Part shown: positions 26,000 to 35,452 of the stretch, piece after piece | Numbering within the stretch: position 1 is the first letter of the stretch | How the letters are laid out: each line of letters begins with the position of its first letter | IMG/VR virus record: IMGVR_UViG_3300046680_000412 | Span: 17,975 to 81,974 of that record | Source of the DNA: a virus | DNA: 64,000 nucleotides | Reading direction: 5' to 3' (one strand) | Notes under the pieces: generated by a model | Seen by the model: only the letters and a program-made list of their open reading frames with translations | Database searches by the model: none | What the model was told of the DNA's origin: nothing | Position numbers and translations under genes: made by a program

Positions 26000-26761
26000 A
26001 TGGCCGGTGACGACGAGCGGATCTATCAAGGGGTCGAGAAGTTGGTACGGCCGATCTTGGAGTCGAACGCTCGGCGCTTTGAGCGACAGCTCAATTTGAC
26101 CCGCGAAGAAGCGCTTCAGGAGGCGCGCCTTGGATTGATTTGCGCGCTCGCCAAGTATGACTACAACGCTTCGCGCGGCGGCATTTACAATTTCGCCAAG
26201 ATTGCGGTGCGGCGTCACTTTCTGAAGGAGTGGGCGAAGTACCGGACGCAGTGTCGACTGCCGCATCTCATCGTGGAGAAAGACGGCAAGCGCGAGCCTC
26301 TGTGGCTGCCGTTCGAAGAGCCGAAGCTCATGCGCGAAAACTGGCGCGGAGGCAGCAACAACAAGATAGCCAGGAACACGCACGCAGGCCCGCCCGACTT
26401 CTTGGACCTGATCGAATCCCCGGTGTCGGCGCCTGACGCTTCGCTTGCTGAAGCCGATGAAGAGCGCACTGCGTCGGCGTTTCAGGTGCAGCTAGCCGGC
26501 GTGTTGAGTGAGCGCGATCGACACGTGTTGGAGTGCAAGTCGAACCCTCCCCGGGGCTTGCGCATGCTGATGCTGGATGAGCTCGCGACCGAGCCGACGA
26601 TCCCATTGATTTGTCGATTTTTGGGGCTGTCGAAGAACGAAGTTGATTGGGCGTTGCGCCGCATTCGGGAAGCGGCGCTTGAACTGATCTCGCGCGATTT
26701 CAGCGACCTGACCGATTCCACGATAGTTCGTACCTACGTGGATAGGCATACCTGTGACTGA
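26000..26761 (+). CDS. sigma70-family RNA polymerase sigma factor
   Basis: 253 residues. ATG 26000 is chosen over upstream starts because AAGGGA lies 6 nt before it. Region 2 is recognisable at ~residues 30-80 (EALQEARLGLICALAKYDYN, then IYNFAKIAVRRHFLKEW). Region 4 is at ~175-240 (LSERDRHVLE, then IPLICRFLGLSKNEVDWALR), separated by a ~90-residue linker. It could redirect host RNA polymerase to late or middle phage promoters, or to the repeated promoter in the right arm. The linker is longer than in ECF factors. It is co-transcribed with CobS/CobT. Confidence 0.7.
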   Translation: MAGDDERIYQGVEKLVRPILESNARRFERQLNLTREEALQEARLGLICALAKYDYNASRGGIYNFAKIAVRRHFLKEWAKYRTQCRLPHLIVEKDGKREPLWLPFEEPKLMRENWRGGSNNKIARNTHAGPPDFLDLIESPVSAPDASLAEADEERTASAFQVQLAGVLSERDRHVLECKSNPPRGLRMLMLDELATEPTIPLICRFLGLSKNEVDWALRRIREAALELISRDFSDLTDSTIVRTYVDRHTCD

Positions 26762-27686
26762 AACGACAGAGACGACGCTCGACTATGGCCGGAAGCTGCC
26801 TGTGTGTTTGCGCAAGTACGACCGGGGCAATCCGGAGTGCGACGGGCGGCCGCGCGCGCGCACGCCCGAGGAACGCATGCCGTGCGTGTATCGGGACCGG
26901 TGTGTGGCTCTGCAGCGTCTTGTGCGCGTGCAGGGCCACAAGGCGCGTGACTTGCTCAAGCTTCGCAAAGTGCGCGACCCCGATGGCAAGCGCCGGGTGT
27001 ATGCGTTCGCAGTAGGGGACAGCGAGGCCTTTCAGCAGTGGCTGACGCGCGCGATTGATCGCTACGGCATTCGCAATGGCCGACTCACGATCCGTCATCC
27101 GGACGAAGAGAAGCCGCGCAAGCCGCGCAAGGTCCGTAGTCGCAGCGACGAGAGCAAGCGAAAGAGCGTTCATGCGCTCGTCAAGGCGCGGCAGTTTGCG
27201 ACGCGCGCGCTACGCGAAAAGTCACGCAAGGATCTGGCTGCGACACGAAAGCTGGTTTTGTGGTTCGTGTCGCGGCTGCAGCGTGCGCTTCAGCGGACAT
27301 TGGCCGCAGATCAGGCGAGCGCGGAAGTCGGGCAACTGTTTTTGATCGATCGCTTCAAGTCGTCTCGCTACGTGACCTTGTACGCGAAGAGCATCAAGCG
27401 CGATTTGAATGGCAGGCGCAAACGGATCTCGCGGCGGCCGATCGCGCGCGCCGTGTTGGCCGTGCGCACGCACAGTCTGCAGTTTCATTTTCCGTTCGAT
27501 CGCGCGACGCTCGAATCACTTCTGTCGGCTCAGGCGCTGAAGAAGGTTTCGCCCGTGGATTTTGTGGAAGGGCGATTTCTTTCGTCTACCTGCCTGGTGA
27601 GCAAGGAAGGCGCATCGCTCGCCGCGGAAGTGATCGCGCGGGCATTTCACAAGGGCATCATTCGGCTGCCGGCCGCGGAGTCATGA
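26754..27686 (+). CDS. basic protein with N-terminal cysteine cluster, unknown
   Basis: 310 residues from GTG 26754, overlapping the sigma stop. Residues ~18-50 have four cysteines (CLRKYDRGNPEC, then MPCVYRDRC) that could bind metal. The rest is very basic and helical. Coupling to the sigma-like gene suggests a transcription or DNA role, but there is no family match I can make. Confidence 0.6.
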   Translation: MTETTETTLDYGRKLPVCLRKYDRGNPECDGRPRARTPEERMPCVYRDRCVALQRLVRVQGHKARDLLKLRKVRDPDGKRRVYAFAVGDSEAFQQWLTRAIDRYGIRNGRLTIRHPDEEKPRKPRKVRSRSDESKRKSVHALVKARQFATRALREKSRKDLAATRKLVLWFVSRLQRALQRTLAADQASAEVGQLFLIDRFKSSRYVTLYAKSIKRDLNGRRKRISRRPIARAVLAVRTHSLQFHFPFDRATLESLLSAQALKKVSPVDFVEGRFLSSTCLVSKEGASLAAEVIARAFHKGIIRLPAAES

Positions 27687-27690
27687 ACCC

Positions 27691-28584
27691 ATGCGCATCT
27701 GTGTCAATGGGGGCGACGTCGTTGGGTTGATTGCGGCGTACCTATGCCGCGGGCGCGGGCATACGGTGGTGATCGTCGAGCCATCGAAAACGCTGGGCGC
27801 ATCGGCGTACTTGCCCACGCACAAGTACCTCGAACGCACGCCGGAAGTGCTGCGACTGCTCGACGGACTTGGCGTGCTGTATGGCGAATACACGCTCGCC
27901 ACGGGGCTGTTGCGATCGGGCCAAGTGGCGCTGTGTCCGCGGCGTGTCTCGGACGCCGTGCATCATGCGCATTGGCGCAAAACGCGTTTGACTGCGATGC
28001 CCGTGCACTCGGCCGGCTTGAGCGATCCCGAGGTGACGTCGAAACGCTATGCGGTGTCGCTCGACTGGCGGGATTTGGTCAAGCGCTTGTCGACCGGTCA
28101 GAAGGTCGTGCGCGACATCAGTAGCCTGGGCGGGCCGGTGGATTTGGTGCTTGAGACGGTGCCGCTCTGGGAATCGAAGTTTGTGAAGACTGAAGGCGCG
28201 CGCGATGCCATGGCGGTCACGCTGAACTTGCTGTCGGTGCGGGCGAACAAAGACCGGTATCTTCGATGGGACGTCGTCTATACGCCTCACACGCCGGGCA
28301 ACGCCATTCACCGGCTGTACCACGGGGACGAAAGCGGATACGTCTGCGAGTTCTCAGGAGTCGTTGCAGAAGACGCCGTGACCTCGGACCTCAACTATTT
28401 GTTTCCGGACGGCTGGCACGACGACGGGGAGCTTCTCGCCACCTACGGAAAGCTGGTCGCGTTGCAAGAGCGCCCGATGTGGGCCGACAACGTGCGCGCG
28501 GTCGGCCGCATGGCGGCGTGGGACGAAGGCGCGTCGCTGACGCGGGTCGTGCGTGACGTGCTGAACGCCGTAGGAGGCGCCTAG
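27691..28584 (+). CDS. FAD/NAD(P)-binding oxidoreductase-like protein
   Basis: 297 residues. The N-terminus is a Rossmann beta-alpha-beta unit (MRICVNGGDVVGLIAAYLCR, then HTVVIVEPS) with a degenerate Gly-rich loop. The C-terminus (NVRAVGRMAAWDEGASL, then a helix) resembles the closing FAD-contact region of flavoprotein oxidoreductases such as UDP-galactopyranose mutase or amine-oxidase relatives. The protein is short for those families. Its place between sigma and polymerase genes suggests a nucleotide or base-modification role, which is speculative. Confidence 0.5.
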   Translation: MRICVNGGDVVGLIAAYLCRGRGHTVVIVEPSKTLGASAYLPTHKYLERTPEVLRLLDGLGVLYGEYTLATGLLRSGQVALCPRRVSDAVHHAHWRKTRLTAMPVHSAGLSDPEVTSKRYAVSLDWRDLVKRLSTGQKVVRDISSLGGPVDLVLETVPLWESKFVKTEGARDAMAVTLNLLSVRANKDRYLRWDVVYTPHTPGNAIHRLYHGDESGYVCEFSGVVAEDAVTSDLNYLFPDGWHDDGELLATYGKLVALQERPMWADNVRAVGRMAAWDEGASLTRVVRDVLNAVGGA

Positions 28585-28913
28585 TGCCCACCCTGGACGA
28601 GTTGCGTCGTTGGGCCCGAGGCGAGCGCGTGGAGGGCTTGCCGAGCGCGCCAGCACGTCCGGAAGTGCCGAAGCCGGTACTCAGCGCCGGGGCGCACAGC
28701 AAAAGCGGCAGATACAAAGTGAACAGCGAGGGGACCGACGCGCTCTTGCTATTTGGCACGGTGTTCAACGGCGAGAAGCTGTCGGTCGTGGTGACGACGC
28801 CGCGCGGGCGCAAATACATGAACTGGATTCTTGAACGCGATTTCGACGACGTTCTCAAGGCGGTGTGTCGCTATCGACTCGAAGTCTACCAACGTGAGCG
28901 CGAGGCCAAGTGA
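28584..28913 (+). CDS. hypothetical protein
   Basis: 109 residues from GTG 28584, which overlaps the previous stop; its own stop overlaps the polymerase GTG. A Pro-rich N-terminus is followed by a compact beta-alpha domain (VVVTTPRGRKYMNWILERDF). No family recognised; possibly a polymerase accessory factor because of coupling. Confidence 0.55.
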   Translation: MPTLDELRRWARGERVEGLPSAPARPEVPKPVLSAGAHSKSGRYKVNSEGTDALLLFGTVFNGEKLSVVVTTPRGRKYMNWILERDFDDVLKAVCRYRLEVYQREREAK

Positions 28914-31900
28914 GCGACAAGAAGACCGAAGACTTCGTCCACCTCCACACGCATTCGGACATGTCACAGCTCGACGGTTGCGGCCGCGTGGGTGATTACG
29001 TGAAGGCCGCCAAGGAGCGCGGCAATCCGGCGCTCGCGTTCACCGAACACGGTTCGATGCGCGGCTACTTGCAGCTGCGCAAGGAAGCTGAAAAAGCGAA
29101 CATCAAACCGATCTACGGGATCGAGTTCTATGTGAGTCGCGACATGCACCGCAAGGGCGTGACCGACGAAGAGAAAGCGACGCTTTTGGCAGGCGTCAAG
29201 AAGAACGATCGCCGCGCTACGATTCGCGCCTACGAGGACCGTGAAGGCATTCGCGATCGCTGGCACACGACGTGTTGGGCGTTGACGCAAGAAGGCATGC
29301 TGAACCTGCAGCGGCTGTCCAGCAAATCGTACGTGGAAGGCTTCTACTACAAGCCACGCGTCGACATCGATGCATTGTGCGAATACAACGAAGGCCTTGC
29401 GATTTCGACGGGCTGCCTGAACGGGCCAGCGCACGACAGTTTTCTACAGGGCCGGCGCCGCGATGCACTGACCTATGTCGACAAGTTGCACGACGCCTTT
29501 GGCGATCGCATGTACTTGGAGATTCAGCCGCACGCGATCGAAGATCAAGCGCGCGTGAATCAGTTCGACGTGGACGTGCTGCGAAAGCGCACCGGCGCAA
29601 AACTACTGGCCACGCAAGACGCGCATTACGTCAATCCCGAGGATAGCCACGCGCACGACGTGCTGCTTTGCATTGGCACGGGCGCGAAGGTGAGCGACAA
29701 AGATCGCTTTCGGTTCGACGGAGACGAGTTCTACTTTCGTACGCGCGCCCAGATGCGCGACGCATTCATCCGGCATCATGGCTACCTTCGCAAGTCGCAA
29801 ATCAGAGAAGCGCTCGACTCGACCATCGAGCTCGCGGAGCGCAGCGACGTCAAGATCGAGATCGACTATCTGCGCGCGCTGCTGCCCTCGCCCGGGATCC
29901 CTGCGAAGTATGAAGGCGACGACTTTCGTTTTCTGAAAGACATTTGCTTGGACGGCTGGACGTGGCGCGGCATCCCGGCGCGCGCGCGGTCGTATGCGCA
30001 CAAGCATGGGATCCCCGCGGGCGATGCGCTCGGGCGCTATGCGGAGCGATTGAAGATCGAGCTGACAGCGCTGAAGCGCCAGCGCTTGATCCTGTATTTT
30101 TTGGTGGTGCGCGATCTGTATGCGTTCGCGCGCAAGGAAGAGATCTTTTGCGGGCCGGGCCGCGGCAGTGCGGGCGGATCGCTCGTTGCCTACTTGCTTG
30201 GCATCACGTCGATCGATCCGATCGAACACGGTTTGCTGTTCGAGCGCTTCATCAATCCGGACCGTCACGATCTACCGGACATCGACATGGACTTCGAGGA
30301 CTCGCGACGTCGCGAGGTCATCGACTATTTGGTCAAAAAATACGGCAACGACAAGGTCTGTCAGATCGCTACGGTGGGCCGGCTCTCTGGCAAGAGCGTG
30401 CTTCGAGACGTGTCGCGCGTGCTGGGCGTGCCGCTCTCCGAAGTGAATGCGATCGGTCCGTCGATTTTGGAGCGCCCTGACGGCCATCCGCGCGAGTTCA
30501 ACACGCTCGAAGATTCGTTCAAGGAGTTCGACGCGTGCCGCGCGTTCGACAAGCGCTACCCCGCGGTGCGCAAGTACGCCAGCAAGTTGGAGGGCATGGC
30601 CAAGACGCTCGGCATTCACGCCGCGGGCGTGGTCGTGAGTCCCGTCACGTTGACCGATATCATCCCGTTGGAGATCCGCAAGCACAAGGGCCAGGACATC
30701 AAGGTCAGCGCGATCGACATGAACGAGATCGCGAGCGTGGGCCTCGTGAAACTCGACGTGCTCGGGTTGCGCACGCTGACGGTGATTCGCGATTGCGTGA
30801 ACGCGATCAAGGAGCGCCACGGGGTCAAGCTCGACATGGAGCGGATCGAGATGAACGATCCGGCCGTGTTGGCGCGTTTCACCGCGCATGATTTTGGCGG
30901 CGTGTTTCAGTACGATACTCCGAGCGCATACAAGATCTGCCAAGACGTCAAGTTCGAAGACTTTGAAGACATCGCGGCCATGACTGCGCTCAACCGCCCG
31001 GGTGCCACGCGCAGCGGTCTGGCCGAGCGCTACCTCGTACGCAAGAAGGACAAGCGCAAGCGTGACGAGGTCGACTTTCATCCGCTCATCAATCAGATCT
31101 GCGCCGACACGTTGGGCGTCATCGTGTACCAAGAGCACGTAATCAAGATCTTCACCGAGGTCGCGGGCTTCTCGCCCGGCATGGCCGACAACTTGCGCAA
31201 GGCCATCGGCAAGAAGAAAGCCGAAGAGCTCAAGGCCGCGCGCGTGGACTTCGTGGCTGGCTGCGAAAAGCGACACGGCATTGCGGATAAGCTTGCGAAC
31301 AAGATTTTTGGTGCGATCGAAGCGTTTGGCGCGTACGGCTTCAACAAGTCGCACGCCACGGCGTACGCCACGATCGCGTATTGGTGCCAGTGGCTGAAGG
31401 TCCACTACCTGACCGAGTTCTACTGGGCGCTTCTTCGCAACGAACCCGACAGCGCGCACCTCAAGGCACTCGCCAAAGAAGCCAAGCGGGCAGGGATCAA
31501 GATCCTGAACCCGCATGTGTCGTTCAGTCGCGACGTGTTCAGCATCGACCCCAAGGGCAACGTGCGCGGGTCACTGGTCGACATCAAGGGCGTGGGCAAG
31601 GGCGCCGCTGCGACGGTGATGGAGAACCAACCGTTTCGCAGCTTCTTGGACTTCGCCAAGCGCGTCGATCGACGCCGCTGCAATCGCGGCGTGGTGGTCG
31701 TGCTGATCAAGGCGGGCGCGTTCGACGGCCTGATCCCTAACCAGAAGTTTTTCGAGGCGCATCTCGATGAACTGTGGAAGGCGTTCACGAAGAAGCGTTC
31801 GAGGCGCGAAGCGATCTATGACTTCTGGGATCGCGCGAAGAAGGCGTCTGACTACACGCCTGAAGAGCGCATGCTTGTCGCAGCCAAGGTCAACCCGCTG

Positions 31901-32731
31901 GCGTTCGGAGAGCACCCACTCGACGCGTATCGCGAATTCATGACCGGTCACATTGGCGTGGCGCTCACGCGCATGGATGCCGCCGCCATGAAAGAGCTGG
32001 ACGGAGAGTCCATCTACGTGGCCGGATTGATGCTCGACTCGCGTGTGCAACAGATCGGGGATTTCCACACGGGCGACTTGCCCACCGAGCTCGAACGCAA
32101 GCGCATGTTCTGGGGCGCGCGCTATGCGAATGTGAACTTGGAATGCGACAGCGGCGAGTCGTTCCGGGTGCGGTTTGATTTCGACATTTTCGAATCGCAT
32201 CGCGAGCTCATCGAGGCCGACTCCGGCACGCCGATGATCCTGCACGCCACGGTCGACGCGAAATACAACCGCCTCGTAGCGCACTTTGCGATCGACTTGG
32301 AACGCTACCGCGTAGCCGTGCGCGCGGGCGACGAAAGTGGCTTTTGGGATCGCATCGTCGCGGGTGGACATCCGGCGCGCGACTACCCATGGCCGAGCGA
32401 GGAAATCGCGAAAAAGCGCCGCTTCAATGGGCGCGTGCTGCGCTCGGGCGGCGGCGTGTTCACTGGCGTGGTGACGCACGTGCGAAGGAAGTTCGACAAG
32501 AACGGCGACGAAATGGCGTTCTTCGGGCTACTGGGTGAACGGGGTTTCGTGAACGTGATCGCGTTCGCATCGCAGTGGCACACGATTCGTAAGATCGTGA
32601 AACGAGGCAGGTTGCTGTCGATGCCTGTGGATCGATCCACCGATTCCGAACGGGGCATAGCGTTTTTCTTCAACGGTGGAAAAGTTCGGCACTTGAAAAA
32701 ACATTCAGCGGACTGGGGCTTGAGCCCGTAG
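28910..32731 (+). CDS. dnaE: DNA polymerase III alpha subunit, DnaE-type
   Basis: 1273 residues. The N-terminal PHP domain is intact at its first motif (HLHTHSDMSQLDG, residues 11-23) with further metal ligands such as TEHGSMRGY. The palm includes the catalytic PDIDMDFEDSRR motif near residue 460 and GPGRGSAGGSLVAY near 415. A C-terminal OB domain (GVVTHVRRKFDKNGDE, then FVNVIAF) is present. Length is that of bacterial DnaE. A phage using a family-C polymerase is uncommon. No clamp or clamp-loader gene is recognised in the window, so host factors may be used. Confidence 0.92.
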   Translation: MSDKKTEDFVHLHTHSDMSQLDGCGRVGDYVKAAKERGNPALAFTEHGSMRGYLQLRKEAEKANIKPIYGIEFYVSRDMHRKGVTDEEKATLLAGVKKNDRRATIRAYEDREGIRDRWHTTCWALTQEGMLNLQRLSSKSYVEGFYYKPRVDIDALCEYNEGLAISTGCLNGPAHDSFLQGRRRDALTYVDKLHDAFGDRMYLEIQPHAIEDQARVNQFDVDVLRKRTGAKLLATQDAHYVNPEDSHAHDVLLCIGTGAKVSDKDRFRFDGDEFYFRTRAQMRDAFIRHHGYLRKSQIREALDSTIELAERSDVKIEIDYLRALLPSPGIPAKYEGDDFRFLKDICLDGWTWRGIPARARSYAHKHGIPAGDALGRYAERLKIELTALKRQRLILYFLVVRDLYAFARKEEIFCGPGRGSAGGSLVAYLLGITSIDPIEHGLLFERFINPDRHDLPDIDMDFEDSRRREVIDYLVKKYGNDKVCQIATVGRLSGKSVLRDVSRVLGVPLSEVNAIGPSILERPDGHPREFNTLEDSFKEFDACRAFDKRYPAVRKYASKLEGMAKTLGIHAAGVVVSPVTLTDIIPLEIRKHKGQDIKVSAIDMNEIASVGLVKLDVLGLRTLTVIRDCVNAIKERHGVKLDMERIEMNDPAVLARFTAHDFGGVFQYDTPSAYKICQDVKFEDFEDIAAMTALNRPGATRSGLAERYLVRKKDKRKRDEVDFHPLINQICADTLGVIVYQEHVIKIFTEVAGFSPGMADNLRKAIGKKKAEELKAARVDFVAGCEKRHGIADKLANKIFGAIEAFGAYGFNKSHATAYATIAYWCQWLKVHYLTEFYWALLRNEPDSAHLKALAKEAKRAGIKILNPHVSFSRDVFSIDPKGNVRGSLVDIKGVGKGAAATVMENQPFRSFLDFAKRVDRRRCNRGVVVVLIKAGAFDGLIPNQKFFEAHLDELWKAFTKKRSRREAIYDFWDRAKKASDYTPEERMLVAAKVNPLAFGEHPLDAYREFMTGHIGVALTRMDAAAMKELDGESIYVAGLMLDSRVQQIGDFHTGDLPTELERKRMFWGARYANVNLECDSGESFRVRFDFDIFESHRELIEADSGTPMILHATVDAKYNRLVAHFAIDLERYRVAVRAGDESGFWDRIVAGGHPARDYPWPSEEIAKKRRFNGRVLRSGGGVFTGVVTHVRRKFDKNGDEMAFFGLLGERGFVNVIAFASQWHTIRKIVKRGRLLSMPVDRSTDSERGIAFFFNGGKVRHLKKHSADWGLSP

Positions 32732-32751
32732 TTACATGGAAGAAGGCACAC

Positions 32752-33096
32752 ATGGCAGGCATTCACGAAATAGCAAAAGCGGCAGGGATCAAGCCCGACG
32801 TTGTGACCGATATTTTCGAAGCGGTGTTTCAGCTGGTGCGCTCCGGAGAGCTGGTGCGCGTCTCGGGATTCGGCTCGTTCGAGCGAAAGACGTTTCCGGG
32901 TCGGACCGTCAAAAGCCCTGTGATCAACGAGGGCGAGCCCACGACGTTCGGCGAGTCGTATCGCATGGCGTTCCGCCAAAGCGATCAGGCCAAGCGCCGG
33001 CTGAACATGAGTCGTCGTAAGCGCGAGGCGAAGCGTGCGGCGGCCGAAGAAGCGAAGGGCAAGAAAAAGAAGAAGGCCAAGAAGGATCGGAAATGA
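32752..33096 (+). CDS. HU/IHF-family DNA-bending protein with lysine-rich tail
   Basis: 114 residues. Residues 1-~85 fit the HU fold (IKPDVVTDIFEAVFQLV, VSGFGSFERKTFPGRTVKSP), including the beta-arm region. The last ~28 residues are a Lys/Arg/Ala tail (GKKKKKAKKDRK) absent from E. coli HU but known in actinobacterial and other HU variants. GAAGG precedes the ATG closely. It would compact or bend phage DNA and may help origin opening. Confidence 0.85.
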   Translation: MAGIHEIAKAAGIKPDVVTDIFEAVFQLVRSGELVRVSGFGSFERKTFPGRTVKSPVINEGEPTTFGESYRMAFRQSDQAKRRLNMSRRKREAKRAAAEEAKGKKKKKAKKDRK

Positions 33097-33752
33097 GCGA
33101 GACCGAGCCCGAATATGCGGCGCGCTTTGCGCGCCAGAAAATAAAGGTTGCCGGCACGGCGATCGACGTGTTGATTCTCGGCGACGGTTCGGAGCTCGCG
33201 ATCAGCGAGAACTTGTCCGACGACATGGATCGGGTGTCTGCACAGTTGGCATATTGGGGTTCGGTGCTCGCGGAGGCCAGCGCGGAGAAAGTGCAGGTCG
33301 ACGCATTCTACCGGCGCTTTCGCGCGAGCTGTGCGGAGGCGGTGCTGCAGCGCGATCCGAAGGCGGCCGAGTGGAAGGTCAAGAACGCAATCGAGGCTAC
33401 GGACGGCTTCATTCAGCACAAGAATGCGATCGCTATGGCCGAGCGCAACGTGGGCATTTTGGAAGCCATGGTGCGGGCATTCGACAAGAAGGCCAATCAG
33501 CTGCAGAGCAAGGGCGCGCGCGTACGCTCGGAGCTCAATGCGACAGGCATGACGACGCCGGAGGTGCCGCGTACGCCGCGCGGCTGGAATCTGTCGGGTC
33601 GAGGCAGCGACAGCGACGACGAGCGGTATGTCTCTTCGCCAGCGGAGGGCGTCCGAAGACCCTCGCAAGAAGAAAAGATCAGGCGAATGGAAGAGATCAA
33701 CAGTGCGCGCGATAAGAGCAAGGCGGCACGGAAAAAGGGAAAGAGAACATGA
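33093..33752 (+). CDS. hypothetical replication-operon protein
   Basis: 219 residues, ATGA overlap with HU and with the SSB-like gene downstream. A helical centre (residues ~70-150) is followed by a Ser/Arg/Lys-rich tail. Flanked by HU and SSB genes it may be an SSB- or recombination-accessory protein, but no motif supports a specific call. Confidence 0.55.
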   Translation: MSETEPEYAARFARQKIKVAGTAIDVLILGDGSELAISENLSDDMDRVSAQLAYWGSVLAEASAEKVQVDAFYRRFRASCAEAVLQRDPKAAEWKVKNAIEATDGFIQHKNAIAMAERNVGILEAMVRAFDKKANQLQSKGARVRSELNATGMTTPEVPRTPRGWNLSGRGSDSDDERYVSSPAEGVRRPSQEEKIRRMEEINSARDKSKAARKKGKRT

Positions 33753-35377
33753 GCAGTGGCGTCAACATGGATGCGATGCGTCGCGGTTACGACGAGCAGC
33801 AGCGCGGCGGCGGCGAGTATCTAGCCTTCGAAAAAGGCGAAACGCTCTTGTACATTCACCCACCGTGTCGCGACAACGACAAGCACGCGCTGACCAAGGG
33901 CAAGAACTACGTGCCGGTCACGGTGCACTACGCCGTCGGCAAGAACAATCGGATGGTGGTCGGTCTCGACGCCGAGACCAATCCGATCATCGAGCATCCG
34001 TTCGTCGAAAAAGTGCTTACCAAGCGCAAGGTGCATCTGACGGGCAAGTGCCCGATGAAGAAAGCACTCGACTCCGGAAAGACGTTTTCGGACGAAGAAG
34101 CCGACGAGTCGCGCCCCCAAACAAAGTATCTTTGGGGTTTCACGCCGATGGGCTTCCGCAAGAAGTCTTCGTCCGATTGGCAGGAGCACGATAAGCAGGG
34201 AGAGCCGCAAGTCGGCATGGTCGGAAAGCAGATCTTCGACGGGATCATGGAGTGCTTTTTCGACAATGGCGACATCAGCGATCCGCGTGCTGCGGTGCTC
34301 GTGCGCGTGATCAAGTCGGGGAAGGGCCGACAGACGAAGTACGAGGTCAAGGTCGATCCGGATACGTCGAAGTCGCCGCGCAAGCTGCCCAAGGCAACGC
34401 GCGCTGCGATCGCGAAGTCGATGGCAGAAGACGGCGACTGCGATCTGTTCCGTGTCGTTGGGAACATGATCAAGTCGCCTGATGAAGTGGTCGCGATCAT
34501 CAAGGGTGTCGAGGTCGACGAGGATGTCGACGACGAGGACGATGGAAAGGGAAAAGCCATGAAGAAGGGCGCCAAGAAGGGTAAGCGCGACGACGAAGAC
34601 GAAGAGCTCGACGACGAAGAAGAGCTCGACGAAGACGACGACGAAGACGACGAAGGCGATCTCGACGACGACGAGGATGAAGACGACGACGAGCCCAAGG
34701 GCAAGAAGTCGAAGGCCAAGTCGAAAGCCAAGTCGAAGTCCAAGGATGACGACGACGAGGACGACGAGGACGAAGACGACGAGGACGAAGACGACGAGGA
34801 CGAAGACGACGAGGACGAAGACGACGAGCCCAAGGGCAAGAAGTCGAAGGCCAAGTCGAAGTCCAAGTCGAAGTCCAAGTCCAAGGACGACGACGAGGAC
34901 GAAGACGACGAGGACGAAGACGACGAGGACGAAGACGACGAGGACGAAGACGACGAGCCCAAGGGCAAGAAGTCGAAGACCAAGTCGAAGTCCAAGTCGA
35001 AGTCCAAGGACGACGACGAGGACGACGAGGACGACGACGAGGACGAAGCCGACGACGAGGACGACGAAGCCGACGACGAGGACGACGAAGACGAGCCCAA
35101 GGGCAAGGCCAAAGCGAAGGCCAAGGGCAAGAAGGGCAAAAAGTCGGACGACGAAGACGACGACCTCGGACTCGATGATCTCGACGACGCGCTGGCCGAC
35201 CTCGACGACGAAGACGACGACGACGAGAAGCCCAAGAAAGGCAAGACGGCCGTGAAGAAAAAAGACAAGAAGGGCGACGACACCAAGCCAGCCAAGTCGA
35301 AAGACAAGGACAAGGCCAAGGGCAAAGAAGCCAAGTCGAAAGACAAAGGCAAGTCCGCGAAGAAGGCAAAGAAGTAG
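33749..35377 (+). CDS. single-stranded DNA-binding protein candidate with repetitive acidic/lysine tail
   Basis: 542 residues. The first ~255 look like a gp32-type binding core: EYLAFEKGETLLYIHPPCRD near residue 25, basic-aromatic segments (KYLWGFTPMGFRKKSS), and beta strands. From residue ~262 to the end the protein alternates Asp/Glu blocks with Lys/Ser blocks (PKGKKSKAKSKSKSK). An acidic C-terminus is normal for SSBs and recruits partners, but this one is roughly as long as the binding core. Context (HU, RecA, nucleases) supports an SSB. The zinc ligands of T4 gp32 are not obvious. Confidence 0.6.
   Translation: MSSGVNMDAMRRGYDEQQRGGGEYLAFEKGETLLYIHPPCRDNDKHALTKGKNYVPVTVHYAVGKNNRMVVGLDAETNPIIEHPFVEKVLTKRKVHLTGKCPMKKALDSGKTFSDEEADESRPQTKYLWGFTPMGFRKKSSSDWQEHDKQGEPQVGMVGKQIFDGIMECFFDNGDISDPRAAVLVRVIKSGKGRQTKYEVKVDPDTSKSPRKLPKATRAAIAKSMAEDGDCDLFRVVGNMIKSPDEVVAIIKGVEVDEDVDDEDDGKGKAMKKGAKKGKRDDEDEELDDEEELDEDDDEDDEGDLDDDEDEDDDEPKGKKSKAKSKAKSKSKDDDDEDDEDEDDEDEDDEDEDDEDEDDEPKGKKSKAKSKSKSKSKSKDDDEDEDDEDEDDEDEDDEDEDDEPKGKKSKTKSKSKSKSKDDDEDDEDDDEDEADDEDDEADDEDDEDEPKGKAKAKAKGKKGKKSDDEDDDLGLDDLDDALADLDDEDDDDEKPKKGKTAVKKKDKKGDDTKPAKSKDKDKAKGKEAKSKDKGKSAKKAKK
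34540..35130 (+). repeat. tandem coding repeats in the SSB tail
   Basis: The block GAGCCCAAGGGCAAG recurs at 34691, 34826, 34955 and 35093, giving unit lengths of 135, 129 and 138 bp. Between them short GACGAC/GAGGAC/GAAGAC triplet runs alternate with AAGTCGAAG-type runs. Unit lengths are multiples of three, so the frame is kept. Such repeats readily gain or lose units. Confidence 0.85.
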
Positions 35378-35397
35378 TAGTTAGCAGCTGTGCTCAC

Positions 35398-35407
35398 TCA
35401 CGCGTGA
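35398..35407. other. 10-bp palindrome between SSB and RecA genes
   Basis: TCACGCGTGA is perfectly palindromic and lies 10 bp before the terminator stem. It may be an operator for the downstream operon. Confidence 0.3.
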
Positions 35408-35416
35408 AGGGAACAC

Positions 35417-35452
35417 GGGGCCGGCCAGTTCAGGCGGCCCCTGTTTTGTTTT
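35417..35452 (+). terminator. intrinsic terminator directly before the RecA-like gene
   Basis: GGGGCC (35417-35422) pairs with GGCCCC (35436-35441), extended by GGCC/GGC pairs with a small bulge, and the T-rich run TGTTTTGTTTT follows. It ends the HU-SSB transcription unit. Its T-run touches the ATG of the next gene, so the arrangement could also be an attenuator. Confidence 0.75.

Noticed and set aside
33928-35397. Long minus-strand open frame opposite the SSB-like gene
   Set aside because: It encodes almost pure Ser/Asp runs because it mirrors GAC/GAG/TCG repeats of the plus-strand gene; no start signals.
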